Counted from the stretch's first letter, positions 50,590-59,614 are shown. The stretch: DNA of 64,000 nt from Nakamurella leprariae (GCF_016918035.1 NZ_JAERWK010000020.1:159495-223494), one strand, 5' to 3'. The notes: generated from the letters alone by a model not told the origin. Numbers and translations are program-made.

Positions 50590-51470
50590 GCCAGGCTCCG
50601 GGTCCGCACGTTGAAGATGCCCTGCGGCCGCAGCTGCAGGAACAGCACGATGGCGACGAAGATGAGGATGCGCGCCAGGGACGCGTCGTAGATCTTCTCC
50701 AGGGCGGCCTGACCGATGCCGAGCACGAAGGCGGCGATGACCGCGCCCTTGATCTGCCCGATGCCGCCGACGACCACGACCAGGAACGCGTTGATGATGT
50801 ACGCCTGACCGACCGAGGCGTTCACCGGCGCGAGCTGGGTGAGGGCCACGCCGGCGATGCCGGCCAGGCCGGAGCCGACGAAGAAGGTGAGCCGGTCGGT
50901 GGAGCGGGTGGAGATGCCGGAACACTCGGCCAGCTGCCGGTTCTGCACGGTGGCCCGGATGCGGCGGCCCAGCGACGTGGCCTTGAGCAGCATCGACAGG
51001 CCGACCACGGTGACCACCGCGAGGACGAGCACGAACACCCGGGTCTTGGGGAAGTCGAAGCCGAACAGCTCGATCGGGCCCTGCAGCCAGGTCGGGGTCT
51101 CGACCGACTTGCCCTGGGTACCGAAGATGGTCTTGGCCAGCTGCTGCAGGATCAGCGAGACGCCGTAGGTGACCAGCAGGGTGTCCAGCGGCCGGTGGTA
51201 CATGCGGCGCAGCAGGGTCATCTCCAGGATGACGCCGAGCAGGCCGCCGACCAGGAAGGCCACCGGGATGGACAGCAGCAGGCCCACGCCCGCGTTCTCG
51301 AACAGGCCCTGCACCACGAAGGCGGTGTAGCCGCCGGCCATGATGAACTCGCCGTGCGCCATGTTGATGACGCCCATCTGGCCGAACGTCAGGGCCAGGC
51401 CGATGGCGGCCAGCAGCAGGATGGATCCGATGCTCAGGCCGGTGAAGATCTGCGACACCACGACATCCAT
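50586..51470 (-). CDS. urtB: Urea ABC importer permease (UrtB)
   Basis: A 294-residue permease with LALTFGQMGVINMAHGEFIM, the UrtB/LivH-type helix, and VVVVGGIGQIKGAVIAAFVL. The long extracellular loop KSVETPTWLQGPIELFGFDF is typical of UrtB. Separated from urtA by the anomalous G/C tract. Confidence 0.93.
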   Translation of the reverse strand: MDVVVSQIFTGLSIGSILLLAAIGLALTFGQMGVINMAHGEFIMAGGYTAFVVQGLFENAGVGLLLSIPVAFLVGGLLGVILEMTLLRRMYHRPLDTLLVTYGVSLILQQLAKTIFGTQGKSVETPTWLQGPIELFGFDFPKTRVFVLVLAVVTVVGLSMLLKATSLGRRIRATVQNRQLAECSGISTRSTDRLTFFVGSGLAGIAGVALTQLAPVNASVGQAYIINAFLVVVVGGIGQIKGAVIAAFVLGIGQAALEKIYDASLARILIFVAIVLFLQLRPQGIFNVRTRSLA

Positions 51471-51512
51471 GGGCGCGCTGCTCCTTCGGGTCGTCGGGGG
51501 GGTGACTGGACC

Positions 51513-51574
51513 GGGGGGGGGGGGGGGGGGGGGTGGGGGCGGGGGGGGGGGGGGCCCCGGGGGGGGGCCCCCCC
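51513..51574. repeat. Poly-G / poly-C tract between urtA and urtB
   Basis: A run of 21 G, T, 5 G, C, 14 G, 4 C, 9 G and 7 C on the plus strand. Nothing else in the window has a homopolymer of this kind. It lies in the leader of urtB on the minus strand, i.e. as C-runs in the transcript. It may be a sequencing or assembly artefact, a quadruplex-forming element or a slippage site. Confidence 0.7.
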
Positions 51575-51589
51575 GCCGCGCTCGTCAGG

Positions 51590-52885
51590 TCAGCTCAGGC
51601 CCTCGGCCCAGGGGTAGGTGGACAGGTAGGGGTCGGGCTCGATCGGCGCCGGCGACTCCCACTCGGTGTAGATGAGGCCGTCCTCGGCGACCTTGCCGAT
51701 GAGCGCGGTCTTGGCGATGTGGTGGTTGTCGCCGTTGATGGTGACCAGGCCCTCGGGCGCCTCGAAGCTGACACCGTCGGCGTTGGCCTGGATGTCGGCC
51801 ACCGCGAACGAGTTCGCCTTCTCGACGGTGTTCTTCCACAGGTACAGCGAGGTGTAGGCGGCCTCCATCGGGTCGGAGGTGACCCGGTCCTCGCCGTACT
51901 TGGCCTTGAAGTCGGCGACGAACTTCTGGTTCGCCGGGGTGTCGAGGGTCTGGTAGTAGTTCCAGGCGGTCAGCTGGCCGACCAGGTTCTCGACACCGAC
52001 GCCGGCGACCTCCTCCTCGGCGATGGACACCGAGACGACCGGCATGGTGTCGGCGGACAGGCCGACGTTCTTGTACTCCTTGAAGAAGGAGACGTTGGCG
52101 TCACCGTTGAGGGTGTTGAACACCGCACCGGCGCCGGAGTCCTTGACCTTGGTGATGATGGTGGAGAAGTCGGCGCCGGAGGCGAGCGGGACGTACTCCT
52201 CGCCCTTGATCTCCATGCCGTTCTCGGCCGCCCAGGCCTTGATCTCCTTGTTGGCGGTCTGCGGGAAGACGTAGTCGGAGCCGACCAGGAACAGGCTGGT
52301 GACGCCCTGCTCCTTGAGGTAGTCCAGCGCCGGGAGGATCTGCTGGTTGGTGGTGGCGCCGGTGTAGAAGATGTTCTTGCTGGACTCGAGACCCTCGTAC
52401 TGGACCGGGTAGTAGAGCAGCGCGTCGTTGCCCTCGAACACCGGCAGCATGGCCTTGCGCGACGATGAGGTCCAACCACCGAAGACGGCGGCGACACAGT
52501 CGCTCTGGATGAGCTTGTCGGCCTTCTCGGCGAAGGTGGCCGGCTCGGAGGCGCCGTCCTCCTTGATGACCTCGAGCTGCTTGCCGAGGACGCCGCCGGC
52601 GGCGTTGATCTCGTCGGCCGCCATGGTCAGCGACTCCTGCACGGTCTTCTCGCTGATCGCCATGGTGCCCGAGAGCGAGTTCAGGAAGCCGATCTTCACC
52701 GAGTCGCCGGACGTGTCGACGCAGGACTCCTTGGCCGCACCGGACGAGGCGGCGGCCGACGAACTGGAGGACGACGGCCCGCCGTCGGCGGCGGCGTTCA
52801 CCTTGCTGCCGCAGGCGGTCAGGGCGAGCACACCCGCCACGCCCAGCAGTCCCACGTTCGTCAAGCTCCGTCGAGATCTGTTCAC
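51590..52885 (-). CDS. urtA: Urea ABC importer substrate-binding lipoprotein (UrtA)
   Basis: A 431-residue binding protein with signal peptide and lipobox LALTACGS, then a Ser-rich linker. The UrtA-specific blocks are conserved: [59 protein letters not shown] and [21 protein letters not shown] prefer the GTG at 52885 (AAGG 8 bases upstream); the ATG at 52900 lacks a ribosome site. First gene of urtABCDE, which imports urea under nitrogen limitation; no urease genes are in the window. Confidence 0.93.
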   Translation of the reverse strand: MNRSRRSLTNVGLLGVAGVLALTACGSKVNAAADGGPSSSSSSAAASSGAAKESCVDTSGDSVKIGFLNSLSGTMAISEKTVQESLTMAADEINAAGGVLGKQLEVIKEDGASEPATFAEKADKLIQSDCVAAVFGGWTSSSRKAMLPVFEGNDALLYYPVQYEGLESSKNIFYTGATTNQQILPALDYLKEQGVTSLFLVGSDYVFPQTANKEIKAWAAENGMEIKGEEYVPLASGADFSTIITKVKDSGAGAVFNTLNGDANVSFFKEYKNVGLSADTMPVVSVSIAEEEVAGVGVENLVGQLTAWNYYQTLDTPANQKFVADFKAKYGEDRVTSDPMEAAYTSLYLWKNTVEKANSFAVADIQANADGVSFEAPEGLVTINGDNHHIAKTALIGKVAEDGLIYTEWESPAPIEPDPYLSTYPWAEGLS

Positions 52886-53409
52886 GCTCACGCCTTCCAT
52901 GGCTGTCGAATGATTCCGAGCAGGGGAAATGGGGCGCCGCTCGGGCGCCTGGGGAGATGTCTGGATCGTCGGTCGCACGCCGCGTCGATGGTTGACTGGC
53001 AATCGGCCTCGTGAGCCGGGAAGTGCCGCTCCACCACGTCGTGATCACCGAACTGCGAGAAACGTATGGGCGACGTGTTCCCACGCAGTGACTGTCAGAT
53101 TGCCGGCATGTGTCCTGAGTGACGTGATGTGTCCGGAGCGTGACGGGGTCGTCGGGGCGACGCCGCCGGTGGTCAGGGCCCCCGCTTGCTACCTGGGGAT
53201 TCGCCCGCGGTTCACCCGTGCCGTCTCGCCGACCGTTGCGCAGGCATTGCGCCACCCGGTCGCGATGTTGCGCCGCCAGCTGGCCCAGGGCGCGCCGACT
53301 GCCACAGCGCGGGTAGCGGCGGACCGGAAGGGTTCGACGGACGCCGGCGGCCGACGCTGCTGTCACGTGCGTTCGTCGGTAGAACCTTTGGGTGCGTGCG
53401 CACCAGTGA
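52886..53409. other. Long leader region of the urt operon without genes
   Basis: About 520 bases; nothing recognised on either strand. It must hold the urtA promoter. A GlnR-type site was looked for and not found convincingly. Confidence 0.5.
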
Positions 53410-53786
53410 GCCCTGCTCATCCTGGACCTGATCGGCACCTTCGCCTTCGCGGTGAACGGCGCGCTGACCGCGATCCGGATGACCCGGCTGGACATCGTCG
53501 GGGTGGTGACGCTGGGCATGGTGATGGCACTAGGGGCGGCATCATCCGCGACGAGCTGCTGGGCAGCCTGCCGCCGGCCACCTTCGGCGACTGGCGGTAC
53601 CTGGCCGTGGCAGCGGGCAGTGGCCTGGTCACGTTCTCCCGGAAGCACGGGAACCTCGACGGGGTGGTGGTGACCTTCTTCGTCATGGTCGTCGCGGCGG
53701 GTCTGCTTCGGCTGCGGATGGTCGGCGTGCCGTTCGGCTGGCCGGCGCCGGGGATCCCCCGGTGGCCCGGCCGCGATCGGTCGTGA
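53410..53786 (+). pseudogene. Remnant of a TRIC/YicG-family membrane channel gene
   Basis: Reading across one frameshift gives ILDLIGTFAFAVNGALTAIR, LDIVGVVTLGMVMALG then GGIIRDELLGSLPPATFGDW and WRYLAVAAGSGLVTF, the first half-domain of a UPF0126 (TRIC-type) channel, then GNLDGVVVTFFVMVVAAGLL and an end. A stop codon (TGA 53407-53409) sits directly before the first preserved residue, one base is missing near 53535, and the middle (second half-domain start) is deleted. Not functional. Confidence 0.65.
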
Positions 53787-53849
53787 CCGGTTGCGCTTGG
53801 CAGCAGTGGCGGTCAGGGTGGAGCGCTGGTCGGCGACAGGAGGACGGTC

Positions 53850-54608
53850 ATGGTGGACGCGGTGCTGTCGGCTGCGCGACTGGACGTGGTGTCGGTCGGC
53901 TTCGCGCCGGTGAAGGGCACCCGCCACCTCCCGCAGCCGTCGGCGGAGTTCGACACGGACGGGCCTATCGGCGACCGCGCGTACTGCCTGGTCGACGTCG
54001 AGCGCCGCGAGGTGCTCAAGACCATCCGCAACCCGACCTTGATCGCGGTGGTGGCGCGGGAGACCGACAACGGGCTCGAGGTGGTACTGCCGTCCGGCGA
54101 GTCTGCGGTGGGCGTCCCGTCGCCGACCGGGGACCAGGTGACGTGTGAGTACTGGGGCCGCCCGGTCCCGTTGAAGCTCACTGATGGCCCGCACGCCGAC
54201 CTGTTCTCCCGTTACCTCGGCCGGGCCGTGCGCTTCGCCCGGGCGCCGCGCGGCGGGGTTGTGTTCGGTGACCAGGTCACCGTCGTGACGACGGCGTCGC
54301 TGCGCGACCTGGGCTCACGGGTGGACGTGCCGGACCTGGTCGCCGAGGCCGGGCGGTTCCGAGCGACCTTCGTGGTGGAGACGGACGAGCCGTACGCCGA
54401 GGAGTCGTGGCTGGGGCGCGAGATGACGGTCGGGTCGGTGCGGCTGCGGATCAGCATCCCGATCCCCCGCTGCGGCGTCATCGACCTCGACCCGAACACC
54501 GGTGAGCGGCACGGGCGGCTGCTGAAGACGCTGGCCGGGTACCGGCCGGTCAACCGGGCGGGTGAGCCGATGTTCGGGGTGTATGCGCGGGTGGTCGGCG
54601 AGGCGTAA
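53850..54608 (+). CDS. MOSC-domain protein
   Basis: A 252-residue protein with a MOSC N-terminal beta-barrel (FAPVKGTRHLPQPSAEF, DGPIGDRAYCLVD) and a MOSC domain containing the conserved Cys in SIPIPRCGVIDLDPNTGE, which in this family ligates molybdenum cofactor; thus a candidate molybdopterin-dependent reductase for N-hydroxylated compounds. AGGAGG 8 bases before the ATG. Stands alone. Confidence 0.88.
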   Translation: MVDAVLSAARLDVVSVGFAPVKGTRHLPQPSAEFDTDGPIGDRAYCLVDVERREVLKTIRNPTLIAVVARETDNGLEVVLPSGESAVGVPSPTGDQVTCEYWGRPVPLKLTDGPHADLFSRYLGRAVRFARAPRGGVVFGDQVTVVTTASLRDLGSRVDVPDLVAEAGRFRATFVVETDEPYAEESWLGREMTVGSVRLRISIPIPRCGVIDLDPNTGERHGRLLKTLAGYRPVNRAGEPMFGVYARVVGEA

Positions 54609-54724
54609 CTGCCGTGGGTCCGGCTGGGGCCCGACGGTCGCAGTGCGAATCGGACACCTGCAGGGCACGATCCGTCCGTCAATGATGCCGCCAGTAGCGT
54701 CCGAGCCGATCGAGAGGCCATCCG

Positions 54725-54925
54725 ATGCCCACCCACACCGCCTACGTCACCGCCGACGACCGGTGGTGGCTGGTCTCCGTCCCTGAGCTCGACGTCGTGA
54801 CGCAGGCACAGCACCTGCGCGACATCGACCGGATGGCTAGGGAGGTCATCGCCGTGAGGCTCGACGTGCCGCTGAGCGAGATCGCGGTGCAGGTACGCGT
54901 GACCGGACCATCAGTCGCCGTCTGA
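54725..54925 (+). CDS. HicB-like protein, solo
   Basis: A 66-residue protein of the HicB-like antitoxin type: TAYVTADDRWWLVSVPELD and VTQAQHLRDIDRMAREVIAV. The W-L-V-x-V-P-E-L-D strand with TQA is diagnostic for the family. The partner HicA toxin is not adjacent, which is frequent for this actinobacterial group; these solo proteins may act as DNA-binding regulators or RNA-binding proteins. Confidence 0.75.
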   Translation: MPTHTAYVTADDRWWLVSVPELDVVTQAQHLRDIDRMAREVIAVRLDVPLSEIAVQVRVTGPSVAV

Positions 54926-54947
54926 CTCCTCGCCCGAGCGTGTTGAC

Positions 54948-55985
54948 TCATGCGCCCGTCGATGTCCACGACAACAGGCGTCCGCGCGACCAAGCACGCC
55001 CGACCGCCTCGGTTGCGACATCGGGGCCATTGATGATGGCGATGCCGAGGATGCTGTGACCTGAGGCGGGGCGATCGCCGAAGGTCGGGACCTCGGGTGC
55101 GACCCCGACGCCTTCCGCGGACACCCACATCAGCGGCCTCCCGGCCACCTGCAGCTGCTCGAGGAAGCGCCGGCGCTGCTCGGGCCGGAAGCTGGACAAC
55201 GCCCAGGTGGTCATGACGACGGGGAGAGCATCGGCCGGGACGCTCGCGATGGCTGCCGGCAGCGTGTCGATCGGATCACCGGCAACGAGTCGCGGTCGGA
55301 GGGTCCGCAGCAACGCGATCTCCGCTTCGAGTTGGGCAGCTTGCTCGCGGTCATCGGGTGACACGCAGGCGCGCAGCCAGCGGGCGTCTGCCTCGTCGGT
55401 CACGTCCAACGGGCTGCGGTCGAGCCCGATGCGAGCGACCACCTCAGGCAGCGGCGTGGACGGGACCGCCCGCTCCCCCACCACCGTCGCCGCTTGCTGC
55501 ACCGGAGAGGCGCTGTCTCCTAGATGCTGTCCGTGGTTGTAGGCGACTCCGACCCGATCGACGATGAGGTTGAGCGCCGCTGGCCTGCCGACGTCGATCA
55601 GCCCGACCGTCACGGCGCCGGCCCGGCGGGCGGCCTCGGCGACGAGCGGCGCGAGCACGGTGGCCCGCGCAGACTGGTCGACCACCGGTCGCCGATCTCC
55701 CGTGACGGCGACGATCGCTCCGATCTCGCGCGTCAGGGTGTCGACTGCCGCGACGCCGGCCGCCTCGCCGTCCCCCGCGGAGAACGCATCGGCCAGCTCG
55801 GGAGCCCGCCCGGCCAAGGCCAAGTCGTGGAGCGCGGCGAACACCGTGGCTGGTCTGCGCTTCGCGGCTGGCAGCGTTTCGATGGCCTCCAGAGCCTCTG
55901 TGCTGCGGGTGATCGCGCGGGCCATGCCGGCCGCCAACGGCCCGGATCCGAAGTCCTCCGTCACCCGACCGAAGCTGTCGGACAC
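54948..55985 (-). CDS. DUF2332-family protein
   Basis: A 345-residue protein of DUF2332, uncharacterised. Conserved pieces: FGSGPLAAGMARAITRS, VTVGLIDVGRPAALNLIVDR (the family G-x-S/R-A-A-L-N-L), ARIGLDRSPLDVTDEADARW followed by LRACVSPDDREQAAQLE, and AGDPIDTLPAAIASV. The Rossmann-like DVGRPAALNL site resembles a methyltransferase fold. The GTG start has GGGAGG 7 bases upstream and is preferred over an ATG six codons earlier. Confidence 0.82.
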   Translation of the reverse strand: MSDSFGRVTEDFGSGPLAAGMARAITRSTEALEAIETLPAAKRRPATVFAALHDLALAGRAPELADAFSAGDGEAAGVAAVDTLTREIGAIVAVTGDRRPVVDQSARATVLAPLVAEAARRAGAVTVGLIDVGRPAALNLIVDRVGVAYNHGQHLGDSASPVQQAATVVGERAVPSTPLPEVVARIGLDRSPLDVTDEADARWLRACVSPDDREQAAQLEAEIALLRTLRPRLVAGDPIDTLPAAIASVPADALPVVMTTWALSSFRPEQRRRFLEQLQVAGRPLMWVSAEGVGVAPEVPTFGDRPASGHSILGIAIINGPDVATEAVGRAWSRGRLLSWTSTGA

Positions 55986-56139
55986 ACCACGACCTCCCGT
56001 CATCAGGTCATTCTGCGTCGTGCCGACCCGCCGCCGAAGTCACCCACCGCTCGCCCACCGTGACTCTGTCCCTGTTCCCGACCACCCGATATTCAGGATC
56101 AAGCGAATCATCGGTGATCGCAGCATGGGAAGGAGCGTC

Positions 56140-56508
56140 GTGGACCGTGACCCCGGCGAGCGTTCACTGGCACGGATGGCGCGGTGGTCGGTGCAGAGCG
56201 CAGCGTCCATCGGCGCCCTGCTCGGTGTCCTGGCCGTTGATCACACCGCTGGTCTCAGCGGCCTGCTCGCGCTCGCGACCCTCGGACTCCCACTGGTCGC
56301 CTCGTGGATCGCGCTCCGCGTGGTCTTCACCGGGCGAGGCTGGCCGCCGCGGCCTTCTGACCTGGCACTGCCCATGGCGATCTGGATGACCGTCGGAGTC
56401 GCGCTGTGGAGCGTGCCGTTGGCAGTGGTCCTGCTGACGGTCGTCGCCGTGGGCGCCGTCGCGCCTGCCGTGCCGCTGCTGGTGGCACGAGCACGATCAA
56501 CGCGATGA
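56140..56508 (+). CDS. Small membrane protein, unknown function
   Basis: A 122-residue protein with four hydrophobic segments (SAASIGALLGVLAV, LLALATLGLPLVASWIALRV, ALPMAIWMTVGVALW, VPLAVVLLTVVAVGAVAPAV). GTG start with AAGGAG 5 bases upstream; the open frame upstream is unrelated. Not recognised. It converges on the RES gene. Confidence 0.6.
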   Translation: MDRDPGERSLARMARWSVQSAASIGALLGVLAVDHTAGLSGLLALATLGLPLVASWIALRVVFTGRGWPPRPSDLALPMAIWMTVGVALWSVPLAVVLLTVVAVGAVAPAVPLLVARARSTR

Positions 56509-56530
56509 GGGGAGTCGGGCGGCCGTCCCC

Positions 56531-57088
56531 TCACACCACTCGCAGCAACGCATCGGCGGCATCCCGGACCGCGGGGTGCGCGAGGGTCAGCGGCTCGACT
56601 TGGACGCACGTCGGTCGCGCCCAGCTGGCCAGGATCGACCACGTGGGCCGCTGGAAGGACCACCACTGCACGGCCTGCCATCGACGGGTGGCCGGCTCGT
56701 GTGGGTCGCGCTCGTCCCAGATGCCGTGTCCCCAGGCCTGAGTGACGGCCAAGTTCCGCGCCACGATCTGCGTCGGCCGCAGCCCGCGCTGCGCCAGTTC
56801 GGCTGGGTCGTCCAGGTCCAGCACCCGCAGATCATCAGGTAGCGCGTAGGTGCCCAGCGCGCGGCGAGCGCCGGGCAGCAACGGAAACTCGAACATCGAC
56901 GGGTCCCACGCCGACAGATTGCCGAAGCTCTCCCCGACCGCGCCGGCGGCCTCCCGCGCCAGGTACCAGACGAAGTCGTCGGGATGGTCGACGCGACCGC
57001 CGCGCTGGGGCCGGTGCTCGTACTCCGGGTGCCCCGGGTCGCCGGCCACCGCGGACGCCAGATACGGAAAGACGCGATGGAGCAGCAC
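56531..57088 (-). CDS. RES-domain toxin (NAD-degrading type)
   Basis: A 185-residue RES-domain protein. RES toxins of this type degrade NAD+. It has the R-E-S layout: LLHRVFPYLASAV (Arg), the family strand FVWYLAREAAGAVGESFG (Glu), and the Ser in VQWWSFQRPTWS. The GTG start is 1 base past the antitoxin stop, the usual arrangement in RES-Xre modules. Whether it can be expressed is unclear because the antitoxin gene upstream has lost its start region. An intact toxin with a broken antitoxin would be harmful, so it may be silent or rescued in trans. Confidence 0.75.
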   Translation of the reverse strand: MLLHRVFPYLASAVAGDPGHPEYEHRPQRGGRVDHPDDFVWYLAREAAGAVGESFGNLSAWDPSMFEFPLLPGARRALGTYALPDDLRVLDLDDPAELAQRGLRPTQIVARNLAVTQAWGHGIWDERDPHEPATRRWQAVQWWSFQRPTWSILASWARPTCVQVEPLTLAHPAVRDAADALLRVV

Positions 57089-57089
57089 C

Positions 57090-57491
57090 TCAGGCCGCGC
57101 CGCCCCACGTCTCTGCGTCCAGCGCCTCGAGCACCGGACCGGGCCCGCGCAGCGTGAGGACGTCCACCGGCCGCGCACCGCCCAGGTGTGCATTCGCGCT
57201 CGTCATCCAGGTCGCGGCGGCCGGCTCGGCCCACACCAGTCGCACCCGGGCCAGCACGTGTTCGAGGTCGATGAGCACCGGCGCTACCTTCACACCCGGG
57301 CGCTCCTTGCCGCTGGCCCACCGCGACGGCTGGCTCGGCGAGACCCCCAGGATGTCGGCCAGGACCCGGCCACCACCGACCGCTTCGGTCAGCCACCGCG
57401 TCCGCTCGGCCGACAGCGGGTCGTCCGCCGGCCTCGCGCGGGACGATGGGCGCTCGGTCGCGGTCGAGCTCGGCGGCCAGGCCGTGTCGAT
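57090..57491 (-). pseudogene. Xre/MbcA/ParS-type antitoxin, 5' end lost
   Basis: In one frame the sequence reads a typical antitoxin: SAERTRWLTEAVGGGRVLAD, ILGVSPSQPSRWASGKERPG (helix-turn-helix), VLIDLEHVLARVRLVWAEPA, and the toxin-binding tail AHLGGARPVDVLTLRGPGPV. There is no start codon in this frame from the conserved part back to the junction with the PD-(D/E)XK gene near 57500; the only GTG lies after the HTH (57293). Either a start is lost by deletion or an unusual start is used. Stop at 57090-57092, followed by the RES start. Confidence 0.6.
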
Positions 57492-57508
57492 CGTGACTGA
57501 TCCACGGC

Positions 57509-58501
57509 GTGGACGGCGCCCGCGCTGTCGTGGCCGCGGAACTGTCGATCGCGGGCACCGGATACCCGGACCTGGTCGTGGTGCAGACCGACGGTTCGGT
57601 GACGGTGGTCGAGTGCAAGCTGCACACCAACTCGGAGATCCGCCGACACGTCGTGGGCCAGATCCTGGCCTCTGCGTCCGCGCTGTCGGAGTCGTCGGCC
57701 ACCCAGTTCGTCACGGCGTGGCGTGCCACCACGCGCACCGATCTGGTCGCGGCCATCACGACACGCGCGGCCCAGGTGGGCGACGGCGACGACCCGGCCG
57801 CGTTCCTCGACTCGTTGAACGCGACGCTGGCTGAGGGCCGGCTCCGCCTGGTGATCGCGGTGGACCAGGTGACCGTCGAGCTGCGGCGCATCGTGGAGTT
57901 GCTGAACCGTGCCAGTGGCAGCGATCTCGACGTGGTGTGCATGGAGTTCGAGTACGTGGCCGACGGCGACGTAGAGATCGTGATCCCGCGCACGTACGGC
58001 ATCGCGGCGGTTGAACGCAACGCCGCTCGGCGCGCGCAGCACAACGAAGCCGGCTTTCGCGCCGTCGCGCAGGAACGCTGCTCGGGTGCGCTGGCGGACG
58101 CCGTCGATCGGCTGCTCAGCCATGCCCGCGAGCACCCGGCGTTCCGGGGTTGCACGTGGGGCGTCGGGGCCCAGCCGAGCGCGTCGCCGTCGTTCGCGCT
58201 CGCCAATGGCACGGTCGTCCAGCCGTGGACCTTCTACCTGGCGACGGACGACCGGCACGGCCTCGCGGTCAACTTCGACTGGATCCACTACCACGGGCAG
58301 AAGGCCACCGAGGCGGCGACGGCGCGGTTCGCCGCGGCGTTGCGCCCGTTGCCCGGTCTCGCGGCCGAGGTCGACGAGGCTGCAGCCAACGGATGGCGGC
58401 GGCGTCCGACCATCCTGGCCGAGCCGTTGTTCAGGGCGCCGGATGCGGTCGCGGTCATCAGCAGCGCCATCGACGACGTGGTCGCACACGCGAGCGGCTG
58501 A
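57509..58501 (+). CDS. PD-(D/E)XK-fold protein, N-terminus truncated
   Basis: A 330-residue product with the nuclease-type core YPDLVVVQTDGSVTVVECKL (D...ExK) and HTNSEIRRHVVGQILASASA (helix with conserved RR-xVGQ). Similar proteins start with ~60 further residues before this strand; here the frame begins just before the core. The rest (180-330) is a second alpha/beta region (LAEPLFRAPDAVAVISSAI at the end). Probably an endonuclease-like or DNA-binding protein, but the truncated N-terminus makes function doubtful. It is divergent from the decayed antitoxin, and the deletion seems to have removed both 5' ends. Confidence 0.6.
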   Translation: MDGARAVVAAELSIAGTGYPDLVVVQTDGSVTVVECKLHTNSEIRRHVVGQILASASALSESSATQFVTAWRATTRTDLVAAITTRAAQVGDGDDPAAFLDSLNATLAEGRLRLVIAVDQVTVELRRIVELLNRASGSDLDVVCMEFEYVADGDVEIVIPRTYGIAAVERNAARRAQHNEAGFRAVAQERCSGALADAVDRLLSHAREHPAFRGCTWGVGAQPSASPSFALANGTVVQPWTFYLATDDRHGLAVNFDWIHYHGQKATEAATARFAAALRPLPGLAAEVDEAAANGWRRRPTILAEPLFRAPDAVAVISSAIDDVVAHASG

Positions 58502-58585
58502 TCACCGCACGGTGATGTCCATGTCATCGCGGGACCCAGCCACGACCGGGCGCAGACGGGATGGTGACGCAATAGCGTGTGCGGC

Positions 58586-59173
58586 ATGGCCACGGTGCAA
58601 GAGGTGCTCCACCGACACGGAGTGGAGATGGACGAGACAACCTTCGCCGAGCACCTCGACGCATTGCTGTCGCCGCGCGAGACCGGTGTCGACCTGTCCG
58701 CCCACGAGACCGCGTTCCTGCAGGACTCGGACGGCGTCGAGCCGGCCGTCGAAGATGCGCTGGTCGCGCTGGACACCCGTTCCGCCCTGGCGGCCGCCGC
58801 CGAGGTCGCTCGGACCCTGACCCGTGTCGAGGTGGCAACGCTGCTCGGGGTCAGCGCCTCGCGCGTCACCCGACTGGTTGCTGCCGGACGGTTGTCGTTC
58901 TACCGCGTGGCGCAGCGACCGATGTTCCCCGACTGGCAGTTCGTCGCGATTGACGGGGCGGCGGGTGGCGGGCGCACGCTGCCCGGCCTGGCAGGTGTGC
59001 TCGCGGCCATGCCTCCCGGGTCACACCCACTCGCGGTCCGGACCTTCATGCTCACCGCGGACGACGAACTGACGCTCGCCGGCCGGGAGCTGTCACCACG
59101 AGAGTGGTTGCTGTCGGACGGTGATGCCGCGCCGGTCGTCGAACTCGCCCGGACCCTCGGCGAACAGGTGTGA
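58586..59173 (+). CDS. Xre/MbcA-type antitoxin of a RES module
   Basis: A 195-residue protein with an HTH in the middle (RTLTRVEVATLLGVSASRVT, RLVAAGRLSFYRVAQRP, residues 78-115) and the C-terminal toxin-binding segment LTLAGRELSPREWLLSDGDA followed by PVVELARTLG. This tail is typical of antitoxins that pair with RES toxins. The ATG at 58586 is preferred to an upstream GTG. The following toxin gene is degraded, so this is an orphaned antitoxin. Confidence 0.75.
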   Translation: MATVQEVLHRHGVEMDETTFAEHLDALLSPRETGVDLSAHETAFLQDSDGVEPAVEDALVALDTRSALAAAAEVARTLTRVEVATLLGVSASRVTRLVAAGRLSFYRVAQRPMFPDWQFVAIDGAAGGGRTLPGLAGVLAAMPPGSHPLAVRTFMLTADDELTLAGRELSPREWLLSDGDAAPVVELARTLGEQV

Positions 59174-59553
59174 CGGCAGCCGAGCTGCCGCGTCGACGTC
59201 TCGCCGGCCGAACAACCGAGTGGCGGACCTCGCCGACGTCGGACCCGTTGCGGCACGTCGCCAAGACCGCCAGCGCTGTTCGCCTCGGTGCTTCCCAACT
59301 GCTCAGCACGGGACCGAGTCCGCCATCCGGGGCGTGAGCCAGGGCGTTGCTGTCCACATGGCCGGACGTCGACGGCATCGCCTACCGCTCGTCCATGGCC
59401 GGCCGGGCCCGCCTCGCCTCATGGGCGCCCGCCGCCGGCTCGTTCCCGGCAGCACCAGAATTCGCGCGGGTCGTCGGCGATCCTGCGCTTGGCTGGCAGA
59501 CGCTCCTGCGCAGCGCGGCCGCGCAGATCAGCTACGTCTTCGCCTGGAGGGCG
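59170..59553 (+). pseudogene. Degraded RES-domain toxin
   Basis: The start GTG overlaps the antitoxin TGA (GTGA) and codes for MTAAELPRRRLAGRTTEW, a normal toxin N-terminus. Then a large deletion and a frameshift: NRVADLADVGPVAARRQ, and, beyond a TGA, ARALLSTWPDVDGIAYRSSM, AAGSFPAAPEFARVVGDPAL and LLRSAAAQISYVF, the C-terminal third of a RES toxin. The catalytic Arg/Glu region is missing. Confidence 0.65.
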
Positions 59554-59614
59554 GTCGGTCCCAGCAGGTTCAGAAGGGCGGCGGTTCGTGTTCTCGACCT
59601 CGCGGACCGCCCGC

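Noticed and set aside
52886..53409. GlnR-type site upstream of urtA (GTGATCACCGAAC...GAGAAAC near 53040)
   Set aside because: Spacing and half-sites do not fit the GTNAC-N6-GNAAC pattern well enough; nitrogen control remains likely on general grounds only.
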